A program made the translations under genes and the position numbers. Below are positions 10,859 to 21,529 of a stretch of DNA of 64,000 nucleotides, one piece after another. The stretch covers positions 832,171-896,170 of the forward strand of contig CAUYUJ010015960.1 in assembly GCA_963575745.1 (NCBI GenBank), in the 5' to 3' direction. The DNA comes from Prorocentrum cordatum (Eukaryota; Sar; Dinophyceae; Prorocentrales; Prorocentraceae). How positions within the stretch are numbered: the stretch's first letter is position 1; every line of letters starts with the position of its first letter. The notes under the pieces were generated by a model, which ran no database searches, was not told the origin of the DNA, and worked only from the letters and a program-made list of their open reading frames with translations.

Positions 10859-11640
10859 AAGTGAGGGGGGTGACGGGAGGATGGAGGAGGGGGGGAGGAG
10901 GGAGGAGTGAAGGAGAACGCGGGGCGTTGTCTCATCAAAATGGAGACGCAACACCACAGGATGGTTGGGAAAATGAGCGCCACGCACGTCAGAGGTGCGC
11001 CGACAGTAGTATACAGACTGAAGGACAGTAAAGACTTCTACTGCAACCTGCGCGCAGAAATTGCTCGCTACATGTCGCCACGTCTGGGCGCTCCCCTGTC
11101 ATAGCTGAGGCAATCTGCCCTCGTCGCCGTCCGCTTGGCACGCCATGTCGAACACATTCCGTTTCCTTATGTTCTTCGGCCGACCACGCTTCCCCGTTTT
11201 CCCCAAAGATTTTCTGGGCAAGGTGGAATTCGGCGGGCGGCACAGGGGTGCTTGAGCTCGTGCACTCACACGGCCCGCGCGTCCCGCCCGCCCCTTCTGC
11301 GCGCGACTGGCCGAGGCGGGGTGGGAGGATGCGGTGTCCGCCGGAGTGGCGGCGCCACGACAGAGCGATGTCGTTCGGCAGCGCCTCGCGCGGCAGCGGG
11401 GCCTCGCGGTCCCTGAGCCCGGAGGACACTCGCCGCGTCGTCCTCGTCTACGTCGATCTCCACTTCTTCTCCTTTTCTTATTATTCTTCTTATTATTCTG
11501 CTTCATCCTTATCCAAGGGGTTCACGCCATTCTGCCGACCCTTAGAAGAGGAGATGTTCGGCTTCTGATGGCGTGTGCGTTGTTTGCCGCTTGCCGTCGT
11601 GCTGCCTATTTGTACTTGTTGCTGCTTCGTCCTCCTCTTC
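10859..11640. other. No gene recognised
   Basis: A short GGAGG tract (10865-10915) is followed by mixed sequence. Overlapping frames at 11099-11506 (minus) and 11135-11416 (plus) lack domains. Confidence 0.4.
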
Positions 11641-11644
11641 CTCA

Positions 11645-12035
11645 GCGTCTGTGGCGGGGCTTCTTGGGCTCATATTGGAGGCCCATTGGGCGGCCCCTTG
11701 GAGCCTTTTCAGGGCATGTCGGCGTCCTCCGGGAGCCTCTTGGGGACCGCTGGAGGCATGTTTGGGGATCTTAGGCGCCATCCTGTCGGGGCAGAGCTCC
11801 CAGGGAGCCCCTGTGAGTTTTCCCCTTGGGGCCGTCACGGAGGCACGAGGAGGAGGAGGAAGAGGAGGAGGAGGAGGAGGAGAGAGAAGGAGGAGGAGGA
11901 GGAGGAGGAGGAAGAGGAGGAGGAGGAGGGGGAGGAGGAGGAGGGCTGGCAGTCTTGGAGGATCTCGAGGGCCGTCCGTCGTGGGCAGATCTTGGGGGCC
12001 TCTCGGGCCGTTGTGCCTCTCGGAAGCATTGAAGT
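11645..12035 (-). repeat. TTGG-phased degenerate repeat with GGA tract
   Basis: Motifs of the type TCTTGGGG and CCCATTGGGCGGCCCCTTGG recur about every 10-12 bp. This is the reverse complement of the CCAAGA arrays that fill 44.7-64 kb. A (GGA)n tract lies inside at about 11850-11945. Confidence 0.55.
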
Positions 12036-12195
12036 GTAAGTCGGGTGCGTCCCTCCACAGGAGAACTGTTCGAGAACGGCACGCAAATAGTGCGGGGACG
12101 AATTTTCGACTGTGTTTCGATTGTGTTCGATCATGTTTTGACTCTGCTTCATTTTTCTGCCAAGCTCCGCTTGTAGAAGGACACGCCTGACCTAA
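12036..12195. mobile_element. TIR element, family A, diverged copy 3
   Basis: The left end is TAAGTCGGGTGCGTCC and the right end GGACACGCCTGACCTAA. The central G/C palindrome has decayed. The interior is T-rich, with TTTCGATTGTG repeats. Confidence 0.6.
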
Positions 12196-12264
12196 CACTA
12201 AGTGGTAAGATCGCGAACATGATTCAAACACCTACGAAAATAATCTTGTTAGTTTCGCAAGGCC

Positions 12265-12480
12265 CTCGGGGGGCCCCTTAACTTGGGGCTGTCTTGGGGG
12301 CCTTCAGAGCGTTTTGGGCAATCTTGAGGCCATCCATCGTTGGTATTCCTGAGGCCTCTCTGGCGCGCCAGAGCCGTTCTGGAGCCATCATCCCAGCAGG
12401 CATCTTGGACATCCTGGCGGCCACGGAGGCTGGGTTTGGAGGCTCCGAAGGCCCCAGCGGCGCTTGGAGGCACTCGTCCC
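12265..12480 (-). repeat. TTGG-phased degenerate repeat
   Basis: CTTGGGG, TTTTGGGC and CTTGAGGCC motifs recur about 10-12 bp apart in the same orientation as at 11.65 kb, broken by less regular sequence. Confidence 0.45.
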
Positions 12481-12559
12481 CCGTCCCCCCTCACAAACGG
12501 GGTGTTGTACCTCAGGGGAGGGGGGACAGCCCGAAGTCTCACACGTGTTTTCACCCCCG

Positions 12560-13130
12560 GCAATCGGGTGTCGACGGGTCCTCTTCCTCCTCTTCCTCAT
12601 CCTGTTCCTCCTCCTCGTCCTTCTCCTCTTCCTTCTCTTCCGCCTCCGCCTCCTTTTCCGAGCTCCTGCTCCTGCTCATGCGCCTCCCCCACCTCCTCCT
12701 CCTCATCCCTGTTCCTTCCTCTTGCTTTTCTCCATCCCGCCTCCCTCTCATGATTATCAGGTTCCTCCAGACTTGACTCTTCCTTCTGGTTATCTTCTCC
12801 CACTCATTCTTCTCCTGTTCGCATGATTCGTGTTCCGCATGTTCTGTTTCTGCTCCTCACCTCTCCCCTCCATCTCTTCCTCGCACTTCCCCTCCCCTCC
12901 CACTGCTCGCCCCACCCCATCCACGGCCCTCCCCTCCCAGCCTCAATCCTTCGTCCCAGTTCCCCTCAGCCGCCCTCGCCACTCCTATCGTCCCGCATCC
13001 GCCCTGTGATCGTCTCCATTGTCATGCTCAGCAGCATTCACATCCTCATCCTCCGCCCAGTCCCCCATTCTCTCCTTCCTGCGCCCCATCTTATTTCTCA
13101 GTCCTCCTCCTAATGCCAGCTTGTGATTAA
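12560..13130 (-). repeat. Pyrimidine-rich tract (CTC/CTT triplets)
   Basis: 12578-12720 is largely CTC/CTT triplets; CCTCCC-type sequence continues to about 13110. No gene recognised. Confidence 0.6.
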
Positions 13131-13351
13131 CAAATGATAGACCCTCCCCCGGGGCTGATGCATAGACTGCGGGGCTCGACACATGTTTTCAATCACGCGC
13201 GCCAGGGGGTCGTCGCGGGCGCCGCCGAGGGGATCGTGTACCCCCCTCCACGGCAGCCTCAAAACGATTACCTTTCGCACAGAAGCTGTTGTAGGTATCG
13301 TATACGGCCGAGGCGAAGTTCTTTCCCTTATCAGGCTGATTTATTGACGTG

Positions 13352-13359
13352 CCACAGTA

Positions 13360-13419
<60 letters not shown>

Positions 13420-14113
13420 TTGTCGGCGTCGGCGTCGGCATCGTCGTCGTCTTGCGGGCGTCGGCGTCGGCGTCGTCTCGTCGTCGTCGGAGTCGTGTCG
13501 TTATCGTCGTCGTCGTCGTCGTCGTCTCGTCATCGTCGTCGTCGTCTCGTCGGCGTCGCCGTCGGCGTCGTCTCCTCGTCGCCGTCGTCGGCGTCATCGC
13601 CGCCGTCGTCGTCGTCGTCGTCGCCGCCGATTGCAACGGGTCTACACAGCACCCCCCCCATGGATGGGGCATCCGGGGTGCCGTCCTCGTCGTCGTCGTC
13701 GTCGTCGTTGTGTCGTCCTCGTCCTCGTCTTGTCGCCGTCGTCGTCGTCTCCATCGTCGTCGTCGTTTTCGATTGCAGCGGGATGCGCAGCGCAGCATTC
13801 CCCTTCTGGGACATCCGCACTGCGTCGTCGTCCGTCGATCGTCGTCGTCAACGTCGTCGTCGTCGTGGCTGTCGTCGTCGTGGCCGTCGCCGTCGCCGTC
13901 GCCGGGGCTGGCCCCGTCGCCGTCGCCGTCGTCGTCGTCGTCGTTGTCGTTGTCGTCGTAGTTGCCGTCGCCATCGATTACGGCGGGCATGTGCAGGCCC
14001 CACGCCCTCCCCTCCAAATGGGACATCAGCGCTGCGTCGTCGTCCGCCGTCGCCCTCGCGGGGCGCCGTCGCCGTCGCCGTCGTCGTCGTCGTCGTCATC
14101 GTCGTCGTCGCAG
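13352..14113. repeat. (GTC)n trinucleotide satellite with interruptions
   Basis: Pure GTC runs, for example about 13357-13420, are separated by GGC-containing variants and by short unique blocks at about 13630-13680, 13775-13825 and 13970-14035. Those blocks resemble one another (TTGCAACGGG / TTGCAGCGGG; GGACATCCGC / GGACATCAGC), so a larger unit of alternating triplet run plus spacer has been repeated. Frames over it are poly-Ser, poly-Arg, poly-Asp or poly-Thr artefacts. Confidence 0.85.
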
Positions 14114-15100
14114 GACACTGCAGTGAAGGGGGGTAGCCCTTCTTGCCAGCTGAGGCGCCTCTTTCCCGCGCCGCCTGTTCCCCTTGTGCCTGCAGCCGTC
14201 TTGGCCCAACCGCGAGGCGCCTCTTGCCCGCGCCCCCTGTTCATCTCATGCCTGCAGCCGTTTCGGCCCAACCGCCCCGCTATAGCGGAGGCCGTGCTAC
14301 CCCCCTCCGCTGGCGCAGCGCCGTTTGCTTCACGCTTGCTGCCCTCCTGCTGTCGGCCGGGTGCCGGCGCTGATCACCGGCGCCGCCGCCGCGTGCTTCC
14401 ACTTGGCAGGCCCCCCCCCTTTTACTCGCGATGCGCCCAGGCAAAGGACATCGTCTGTCAAATCACGCGCCCCGCTTGTTTTTCTCGGTCACAAGCTGAC
14501 ATTCCTCCTCCTCCTCCTCCTGCTCCTGCTCCTGGTTTTGCTCTTCCTCCTCCTCCTCGTCCTCTCCATCTTGCAGTCGTCTCCCCTCCTCTGTCCGTCC
14601 TTCCCTTCTGTTCCTCATCCTCCTGTCTCCGGCCCGCTTCCGTCTCGCGCATCCACCGCATTATTCTCCTCTTCCTCGCCCCACCTCCCACGCACTGTTC
14701 TGGGCAGACTCGCGATTAATACTTTTTGGCAGCTTGGGCGGACAAGTGCGGAGCCAAAGTCGATGCGCGCATTCGGTGCATGTCGACATGTTCGATCAAA
14801 ACGGAAAAGGTTTTCGTTCGACGCACTGGCGGAAAAGAGTCCGAATAACGAATTTGATATCTAGATCGCAAGCGTGCACAACCAAACCCACGATAGTTGG
14901 TGTCACGTTCAAGAAATCAAGACATGACCACCAGTGGAGGAAAGCGAAGGCCCAGTAGCATCGGGCCGCGGTTTGTTGTTTCTCTTGGAACCCCGTGGGA
15001 TCCGCATCGAATATTCAGGCGGCTGGCAGTTCTCACAGCAGCTGCTGCGCCCAAGCGTATTGTCGCCGAGGTGGCGCAACCACCGTAAACATATCTGTCA
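14114..15100. other. No gene recognised; CTC tract inside
   Basis: A short CTC triplet tract lies at 14503-14570. Two imperfect copies of a GCGCCTCTT-CCGCGCC block, ~60 bp apart, occur near 14155 and 14216. No domain in any frame. Confidence 0.4.
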
Positions 15101-15260
15101 AGAGGGGGAAAAACACACAGACAATTCATCACCGATTCCCCAAACAATGTAGGGAAAATGTGGGAAGTGGGGGGGAAGACAAAAGCCCAGAACATATGGC
15201 AACATATGGGGAATCCTGACATTTGTGTGTATTTACGTGTGTGTCCCCGGGCCCCTTTTT
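15101..15260. repeat. Dispersed repeat, family B, copy 2
   Basis: GGGGGAAAAACACACAGACA at the left, GATTCCCCAAACAATGT inside, then the mirrored ATATGGGGAATCC and a GTGTGTCCCCGGGCCCC end. The two GATTCCCC blocks are inverted, giving a foldback of about 150 bp. Confidence 0.75.
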
Positions 15261-15461
15261 AAAACTGGGCGGGCGCAGTGCTCTCGAAACCGTCGGTGGC
15301 CATATAGTCACCGGGGGTTCCGCACCGCTGTTGCCACGGACCCGCGTTCCTGAGGCTGGACGCTGCTGCCCGCCAAACGTTTCACGGCGCAGTGCCCCCC
15401 TTGTCCAACTCGTTATTCATCCCTCTTGGCTCCTTTCGCTCGGGTCCTCCACTTAAGAGGC

Positions 15462-15630
15462 GAGAGGGGAGGAGGAGGAAGAGGAGGGGGAGGAGGTGGG
15501 AGAGAGGGGGGATAGGGTGTCAAGGGGGGGGGTCGAAGGAGGTGGTGCGAAAGGGGGTCCGGAACTTAGGAGGAGGAGGAGGAGGAGGAGGAAGAATATG
15601 ATGAGGAATAATATGAGGAGGAGGAACAGC
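15462..15630 (+). repeat. (GGA)n purine tract
   Basis: Imperfect GGA/GGG triplets on the plus strand, clearest at 15567-15595. Confidence 0.8.
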
Positions 15631-16542
15631 TATACATGGAGGGGTGGCTGAGCGTTACTCTTGTTAGCACGCGGTTGCCCGTTTTGGTGTGTCATGGCCC
15701 CGGGAGCAGTGGAGAGGGTGTGAGCTTGTTCTCTCTAAGGAAGGATCTTGTCACGCCACTCTTGCCGTGGCTGCCTCGGCCACTGGTGTCCTGCCACGAC
15801 CGCGCTCGGCCGCGGCCGGTCCCGACCGCCTTGAAGCGCTGCAAGAAGAGAGAGGCGAGGGGAAGGAAGAGGAGGAGGAAAACCATTCAAGAGATGATGA
15901 AATGTCAAGTGATAGGCATGATGATTGATCTGCAGCTGTCCACGTGGTATTCGAGCAACTTTGAAGGGATTGGCGACGTACCTTCTGGCATCGACCGTAG
16001 CGCATTTCACCCATGTGGCCCCCGTCTATCAGCAACAGAAATGGGCAGGGTGGCGTTTGACCGTATATTGATGAGGACAGGATGGGAAGTGCTCGAGAGG
16101 TGTGGACTGACAGTGGTTTATGCGGTGTTGCAGGCGCCTAGTGACGAGTGGACCCAAATCCGAGCGCGTGTTCAGCCGCTTCGTCGTCGCGGGTGTTCGG
16201 TACATCGTCTTGCGCTGGAGTGTCGAGGTCGGGCGGGCTTGAGCAGTTCTCGATGACTGAATGGCATGCCTTGTTGGAGCGGGAGCTTCGATACCTACCT
16301 ACCTCACACTGGGGGTCTTGCTCACGCACCGCGACCTGTAGCAGGGCCTGGAAAGCGGGCGCTGAGGCCCCTGAGTCTCTCGCGCATGCTTGCGCGGGCC
16401 ATTCTCTCGGGTGGCCCGATCCCGAGGCAGGTGCAAAAGCACCGGAGGTCAGGAGGTGGAGGTGTTAGAAATGGAGAGGAGGCGTTCGAGGCAGGCCCTT
16501 GCCATTGGATCGGCATGTCTCGCTTGGGCACATGTGCGGGCA
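15631..16542. other. Mixed sequence with an unassigned open frame
   Basis: A 206-codon plus-strand frame (15636-16256) is not low-complexity over its second half, but it has no motif I recognise, no neighbouring exon that can be joined confidently and no spliced-leader context. It is left unassigned. Confidence 0.3.
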
Positions 16543-17010
16543 TAACCGACCGCCCCCGATAATAAATCATCCCCCCCGCGGAGAAGTTGCGAGTCGAACT
16601 TGCTATCATCTCATGCCGGCTAGCAACAGCATCAAAAACGCTGAGCATCGCAATGGTGGTCTCACCATTTCAGCTTCCGCAATCACGAGCGTGTGGCAGG
16701 GCTATGGGACTCTCACCATCCCAGCTTTCCCAAGACACGCACGTGCCGAGCCTGCATGGGCGAGTGGTTCGAGGTCGTGCGCAAGAATGTTTCTTGGCCA
16801 GGATCGCCAAGGACCTCTCTTGCGCAGGCAAGTTGTAGCCACGAGCCTCGAGATCTCTCGAGCTAGTCTTGTGCCAAGATCTACAAGGTCAGTCTACACG
16901 AGCGCCCAGGATTATCATCATTATCACCACCGGGGAAATCGCTGATTATCCCCGCCAGACCCCTGAATTCGATTACCCGTCCGGCGATTATTATCGGGAG
17001 CGGTCGGTTA
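16543..17010. mobile_element. 468-bp TIR element
   Basis: The left end, TAACCGACCGCCCCCGATAA, matches the reverse complement of the right end (16987-17010) at 23 of 24 positions. The interior has no significant frame but two related blocks near 16658 and 16709 (TCTCACCATTTCAGC / TCTCACCATCCCAGC). No clear target duplication was seen. Only one copy is present. Confidence 0.65.
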
Positions 17011-18022
17011 AGCATTCGTGACCATCATCTTCCCCGACCGAGGCTTGCGGGGTGTGTACGCACAAGTGGCACACCTGGGGAGGTTGGGGGACGGAATAAT
17101 GTTCTTGATTAACTAGCTCTTCGTTTCCCAGACCGTCCCCCTTCCCCTCACGGTGATCACAAGACCGCCCCCCCCCTCCGCACCACCACTGCGCGTTTGC
17201 AGCACCACCACTGCATGTCTGCCCCTGGTGGTGGGGCAGTACTGGACTTCGCGAGCGGCACGCAGGCGACCTATTTGTGTGACGGGGGGAAGGGGGGCGA
17301 AAGGTAGTGTCCTGCAGTCTTCAAGTGCCTACCTGGCTTGTCTGTTTCGATGGGGCCCTCGGGGGGGGGAGCAAAGTGGCAGAGGGCGAAGCAAACCTCA
17401 AGCGCCACCCCGATGCCCCGATGGCACCAAGGAACACTACTGACTGGCCCTGCTGCAGGTTAGGCTTCGGCGATCCCGACCGCATAGGACGCTTTGGCGA
17501 TCTCGACCCCATTTGACCACGACCTCGTGCCTGCTCTCATGGGCGCTGCCGGTCCAGGTTTGTACTGCGTCGCGCGCCCTCATGTCGACGGCTTCCCTGT
17601 GCTGGACTGGCTTTTCCGGGTCGTTTTCATCTACCTCTCCTCATCGAGCACTCTGATCATGCTCTTTTCCTTGTATCCTACAGGCTGAGCGTCCCAGGGG
17701 TGATGACGCGCAGCTCGGTTGATCGGTGCGATCTGCGGGGATCACCTGAGATAGTACCAAAGGCCCCCGCAGTACCAATCCGAAATCCGTTGAGTTGTGA
17801 GGGAACCATTTTTCGGGGTACGCGGCCTGGTTGAAATCAGGATTGGCGTTGCCTAGCTTGCTACCCTCGCTGTCTTGTCTTTCTGTTTCTTCCATTTCCT
17901 TTCTCCACGTTGCTTCCCTAATTATCGGTTGCGCCCGGCGACCAGCGTGCATGTCCGTCTGTTTCGTGCCTTTTCCGGGTAGTCGCCTCATATGCATCAG
18001 CATGTGCATCAACACCTTTTGC
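17011..18022. other. No gene recognised
   Basis: Mixed, partly C-rich sequence. Related short blocks CGATCCCGACCGCATAGGACG and CGATCTCGACCCC occur near 17470-17512. No supported gene. Confidence 0.4.
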
Positions 18023-18203
18023 TTAAGTCGGGCCTGTCCCCCTACAGGGGGATTCTCGACGAAAAATAACAAAATACCCCAAACATAGTCCAAAAATAGT
18101 TCGGGGATTTTTTTTTGTATATTGTTTGCCTTTTTGGTGTATGTTTGGGGTATGTTTTATTTTGAATCGAAAATCCCCCTGTAGGGGGACACGCCCGACT
18201 TAA
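18023..18203. mobile_element. TIR element, family A, copy 4 (best preserved)
   Basis: 181 bp from TTAAGTCGGGCCTG to CACGCCCGACTTAA. The left TIR includes TGTCCCCCTACAGGGGGA and the right TIR the complementary TCCCCCTGTAGGGGGACA, so each arm contains its own palindrome. Flanks are GC before TTAA and CCC after it, so either a four-base TTAA target duplication or a TTAA-ended TIR is possible. Confidence 0.9.
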
Positions 18204-18823
18204 CCCTTTGCCCCCCCTTCCCGTCCGAGCTCTACTGTGCCAGCGCGGGGGCGAATCGAGGGAGTCCCGCGCGGGCGGCGGAAGTGGCAGCCCAGGGCCA
18301 AACCGTTGCGGGCCCCCCCCCCCAGTCGCTCCTGACCCTTGCACATCATCATCATCGTGCTTTTGTTGCGGTCCGCCTCCGCAGGGCGCCTCGAGCTCGC
18401 AGGAGAAGGTCGGTGCTTGCCCTTTTTTTACCTTGGACATCGGCCTGGGCCATCCTTTGGGCACCTGGGTACACCCTCAAGGCCCGCGTTGGCCGCACTG
18501 CCCTTGTGGGCCAACGTCTCCACGGTCTAGGCCGTTGTCGTGTACTGGCTGTTCTACCCGGGCTCTTTCGACCTCAATTTGTTGGGCCGTGTCGCCGGAG
18601 GTCTGTTGAACTCCGAAGGCGCGACTGGTCAAGGCGCTTCCGCCCGCGCGAGCGATGAGCCGTCTGCGCTTGTGCCCTCTCTGACGCTTCGGGCCCCGGA
18701 GACCCAGCAGCTTTCGCAAGAAAGGAGGAGAACAAGAGTAAACCCAGGATGGATCAATGATGCTGCAACGAACACTCCCCCCCCACATCCCCGCCTTATC
18801 AGTCCCTGCAGGATTTCTTTTAC
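18204..18823. other. No gene recognised
   Basis: GC-rich unique sequence. Frames of 120-216 codons exist, but the longest runs into the GT/GC tract. A C homopolymer lies at 18313-18322. Confidence 0.4.
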
Positions 18824-19290
18824 CCGGGGGGGAAGAAATACACGGACACAATTAGCCGTCGACTCCCAGGACAATATGGGAAAGTATGGGAAGGGGGGGG
18901 GGGACGAAAAACAAGAAAATATATGGAGATATGCAGATCTTGGGATTTGTGTGTATTTGTTTGTGTGTGTGTGTGCGTGTGCGTGTGCGTGTGCGTGTGC
19001 GTGTGCGTGTGCGTGCGTGTGCGCGTGCGTGTGCGCGTGCGTGTGCGCGTGCGCGTGCGCGTGCGTGTGCTTTTGCGTGTGCGTGTGCTTTTGCGTGTGC
19101 GCGTGCGTGTGCGTGTGCGTGTGCGTGTGCGTGCGTGTGTGTTTGTGTGTGCGTGTGCGCGTGACCGTGCGTGTGTGTGTGTGTGTGTGAGTGTGTGTGT
19201 GTGTGTGCGTGTGCGTGTGCGTCTGCGTGGGTGTGTCTGCGTGTGCGTGTGCGTGTGTGCGTGTGCGTGTGCGTGTGCGTGGGCCCCTTT
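18824..19290. repeat. Family B copy 3 expanded by a GT/GC tract
   Basis: The family-B left end (CCGGGGGGGAAG, ACACGGACACAATTAGCCGTCGA) and interior run to about 18957. The GTGTGT motif that normally precedes the GGGCCCC end has expanded into ~320 bp of alternating GT and GC (about 18960-19280), and the element then closes with GGGCCCC at 19281-19287. Strict purine/pyrimidine alternation favours left-handed Z-DNA. Confidence 0.8.
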
Positions 19291-19413
19291 ATTTTAGACT
19301 ACCAGGAGCGCCCCCTCAACAGACGAGCGCCCGATGGGCCTGCCGTTCGGGTGGGAGCCCTGTTTTGACACAGGAGCCGCCTGGCGAGCTATAAGGGAAG
19401 CGAACAACTAGGA

Positions 19414-19572
19414 TTAAGTCGGTCGTGTCCATCTACAGGGGGCATATTCAAAAATAGTCAAAACATAGTCTGGGATCGATGTTTTGTAACATTTTTGAGT
19501 ATTTGGGGCGTATTGTTTGAGTTTTTTGTTTTTCGCCCAAAATCCCCCTGTAGGGGGACACGCCCGACTTAA
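19414..19572. mobile_element. TIR element, family A, copy 5
   Basis: 159 bp between TTAAGTCGGTCGTG and CACGCCCGACTTAA. The right TIR is intact; the left C/G palindrome is mutated. The interior carries AAAATAGTCAAAACATAGTC. Confidence 0.85.
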
Positions 19573-19659
19573 AACTAGGAACATCAAGTTCCACGAAGTG
19601 CTCAGCGACAATTCCGATTTAAAGGAAATTGGCCCCGTACGAGCAGTTGCGCACATGTA

Positions 19660-20095
19660 GTACAGAGTAAACACGAAGCGAAAACCCCACTTTGAAGCAG
19701 AACCGTGTTCCGTCAGCGCAGTTGCTACTTACTGTCCAGCTTCATGTCGGTAATATTGGGAAGTCTCTAGCAAATGTGCCATTGTAGAAAGGAGCCGTCT
19801 TCCACCCTAGTGTTGCAAAGTTTGAGGGCGAACGCATGCGACGATGATGCGAAAACCACATTTTAACAATGGGCCGCCGTCCTTCCCTGCAGTTGCTTCC
19901 GTATAAAGCGTATGTTCGCTGTGCCAAGGCAGCAGCCTCATTTTGACAAGGTGCCGCCCTTCATCACTGTAGCTGCTCTGCCCTTCGAGGACGAATGTGC
20001 GCGATGCTGAAGCGAAAGCTCACATATGAAGAGGTGTCAGGAGAAACGCCCGGCCTGCCCTACCGACACGCTTGGCGGTGCGACGAGGAGGACTC
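19660..20095. repeat. ~82-bp tandem repeat (family R84), copy 2
   Basis: Degenerate units centred on GCGAAAACCACATTTT-type blocks at about 19677, 19850, 19931 and 20012 (spacings 173, 81, 81). It ends with GTCAGGAGAAACGCCC and GGTGCGACGAGG, as at 215-270, and is again followed by a GGA tract. Confidence 0.6.
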
Positions 20096-20167
20096 ATCAA
20101 TAAAGGACAACACTGGAAGAACAGGGAAAGGGGAATGAGGGGGAGGAGGTGCGGGGAAGCGAAGATG

Positions 20168-20455
20168 AGTAGGAGGAGGAGGAAGAGGAGGAGGAAGAGG
20201 AAGGGGAGGAGGAGGAGGAGGAGGAGGAGGAGGAGGAGGAGGAGGAGGAGGAGGAGGAGGAGGAGGAGGAGGAGGAGGAGGAGGAGGAGGAGGAGGAGGA
20301 GGAGGAGGAGGAGGAGGAGGAGGAGGAGGAGGAGGAGGAGGAGGAGGAGGAGGAGGAGGAGGAGGAGGAGGAGGAAGGGGAGAAGGGGAGGAGGAGGAGG
20401 AGGAGGATGAGGAGGAGGAGGAGGAGGAGGAGGAGGAGGAGGAGGAGGAGGAGGG
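20168..20455 (+). repeat. Long (GGA)n purine tract
   Basis: About 290 bp of almost perfect GGA triplets. Such tracts can form triplex DNA or GGA-type quadruplexes. The poly-Leu, poly-Pro and poly-Arg frames across it are artefacts. Confidence 0.95.
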
Positions 20456-20601
20456 GTGGGAGCGGCAGCACAGATGGCGCTCCGGCGCGGGCGACCTCGG
20501 CGCGTCGGCCCGCTTCGCCGCAGGACGCCCGGAGCTCCCTCGTCGCGGCCGCGGTCGGCGCGGACGTGTCGAGCAGGCGGGCCGCGGCGGGCAGCCCTGT
20601 G

Positions 20602-20732
20602 CTTGGCATCGCTCGGACGTGTGGATTTTTCCTTTGGCAAGGACCATCGAGGAGCATCCTTGATCATTTGGCGAAAAAGCCACGCACGAAACCGAAAAAC
20701 ACACAGGGAATGGACGTCCGAGCGATGCCAAG
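20602..20732. mobile_element. TIR element, family C, copy 1
   Basis: 131 bp with a perfect 19-bp TIR: CTTGGCATCGCTCGGACGT and its reverse complement at 20714-20732. The non-coding interior contains ATTTGGCGAAAAAGCCACGC and CCATCGAGGAGCATCCTTGA. Copy 2 is at 28798-28923. Confidence 0.85.
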
Positions 20733-20903
20733 TGTGGCGGGAGGGGATCGACTGGACGTAAGAGTGACCTGTCGCCGGAGGAAGAGGTACCCATACCTCT
20801 ACCCTTCGCCCGTCTTCCCCTTGTCGGGCCTCCTGGGAGGCCCTCGTCGCCGCCGCTGCATTCGCCTCGAAATCCTGTTCAGAACGCACCCTGGGAGAGG
20901 TGA

Positions 20904-21089
20904 GTCGACTACACGTAAGAGTGACCTTTCGCCGGAGTGACCTTTGGTGCCGGCACAGATGGGTCCCCAGATGGCTGAAAGCGAAGCAGCAGCAGCTGCT
21001 TGCGCGCCCAGGTCTGGTCCCCCCGCGGCCCCCAAAAAGTCGCGCACCAAAGGTCACTCTTACCCAGGGTCACTCTTGCGTATAGCCGA
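20904..21089. mobile_element. TIR element, family D, copy 2
   Basis: 186 bp, same ends as 1601-1787 (GTCGACTACACGTAAGAGTG ... GCGTATAGCCGA). An isolated half-arm (ACGTAAGAGTGACC) lies at 20755. Its right end abuts a family-B copy. Confidence 0.8.
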
Positions 21090-21250
21090 GGGGACAGAAA
21101 CACACAGACACGATGAATCGTCGAGCCCCCCAAAAAATATGAGAAACCATGGGAAGTGGGAGGGGGGAATGCGAAAACACAGAAAATATAAGAAAATGTA
21201 GGGGCCCCCGGGATTTCTGCCTATTGATGTGCGTGTCCCTGGGCCCCCTC
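21089..21250. repeat. Dispersed repeat, family B, copy 4
   Basis: Begins GGGACAGAAACACACAGACA, keeps ATGGGAAGTGGGAGGGGGGA, and ends GTGCGTGTCCCTGGGCCCCC. Confidence 0.7.
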
Positions 21251-21529
21251 ATTGTGAGAGCGGCGGCGACGTAGCACCCCGACTGTCCGCTCCTCCCTCG
21301 CCGCGGGGACGGCCTTCCGAGAGGGCGCGGGGGCCTCCAGAAGCCATCCTGCCTGCCGGCGGGCCTCCTCAGAGGGCCGCCCCCCTTTTCCGCGCGCCGT
21401 CGCAGGAAGGAGCGGATCGAGGTTTGGCAGTCGAGGTTCGGGGAGGTGCTTTGGTTCTGCTGGGGTCGCCCGAAGGTGCCCTCCAGCCGGGCGCGCCCCC
21501 CGAGCGGTCCTGGGGGGGGGTCAGGCGCA
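21251..21529. other. GC-rich DNA, no feature
   Basis: No recognisable gene. Confidence 0.4.

Noticed and set aside
15636-16256. 206-codon unassigned gene
   Set aside because: No recognisable motif, start lies next to a purine tract, and shadow frames of similar length overlap it.
20020-21057. 345-codon minus-strand frame with long poly-Leu/poly-Pro
   Set aside because: It is the translation of a (GGA)n tract plus two TIR elements; equally long frames exist on the other strand and in other phases.
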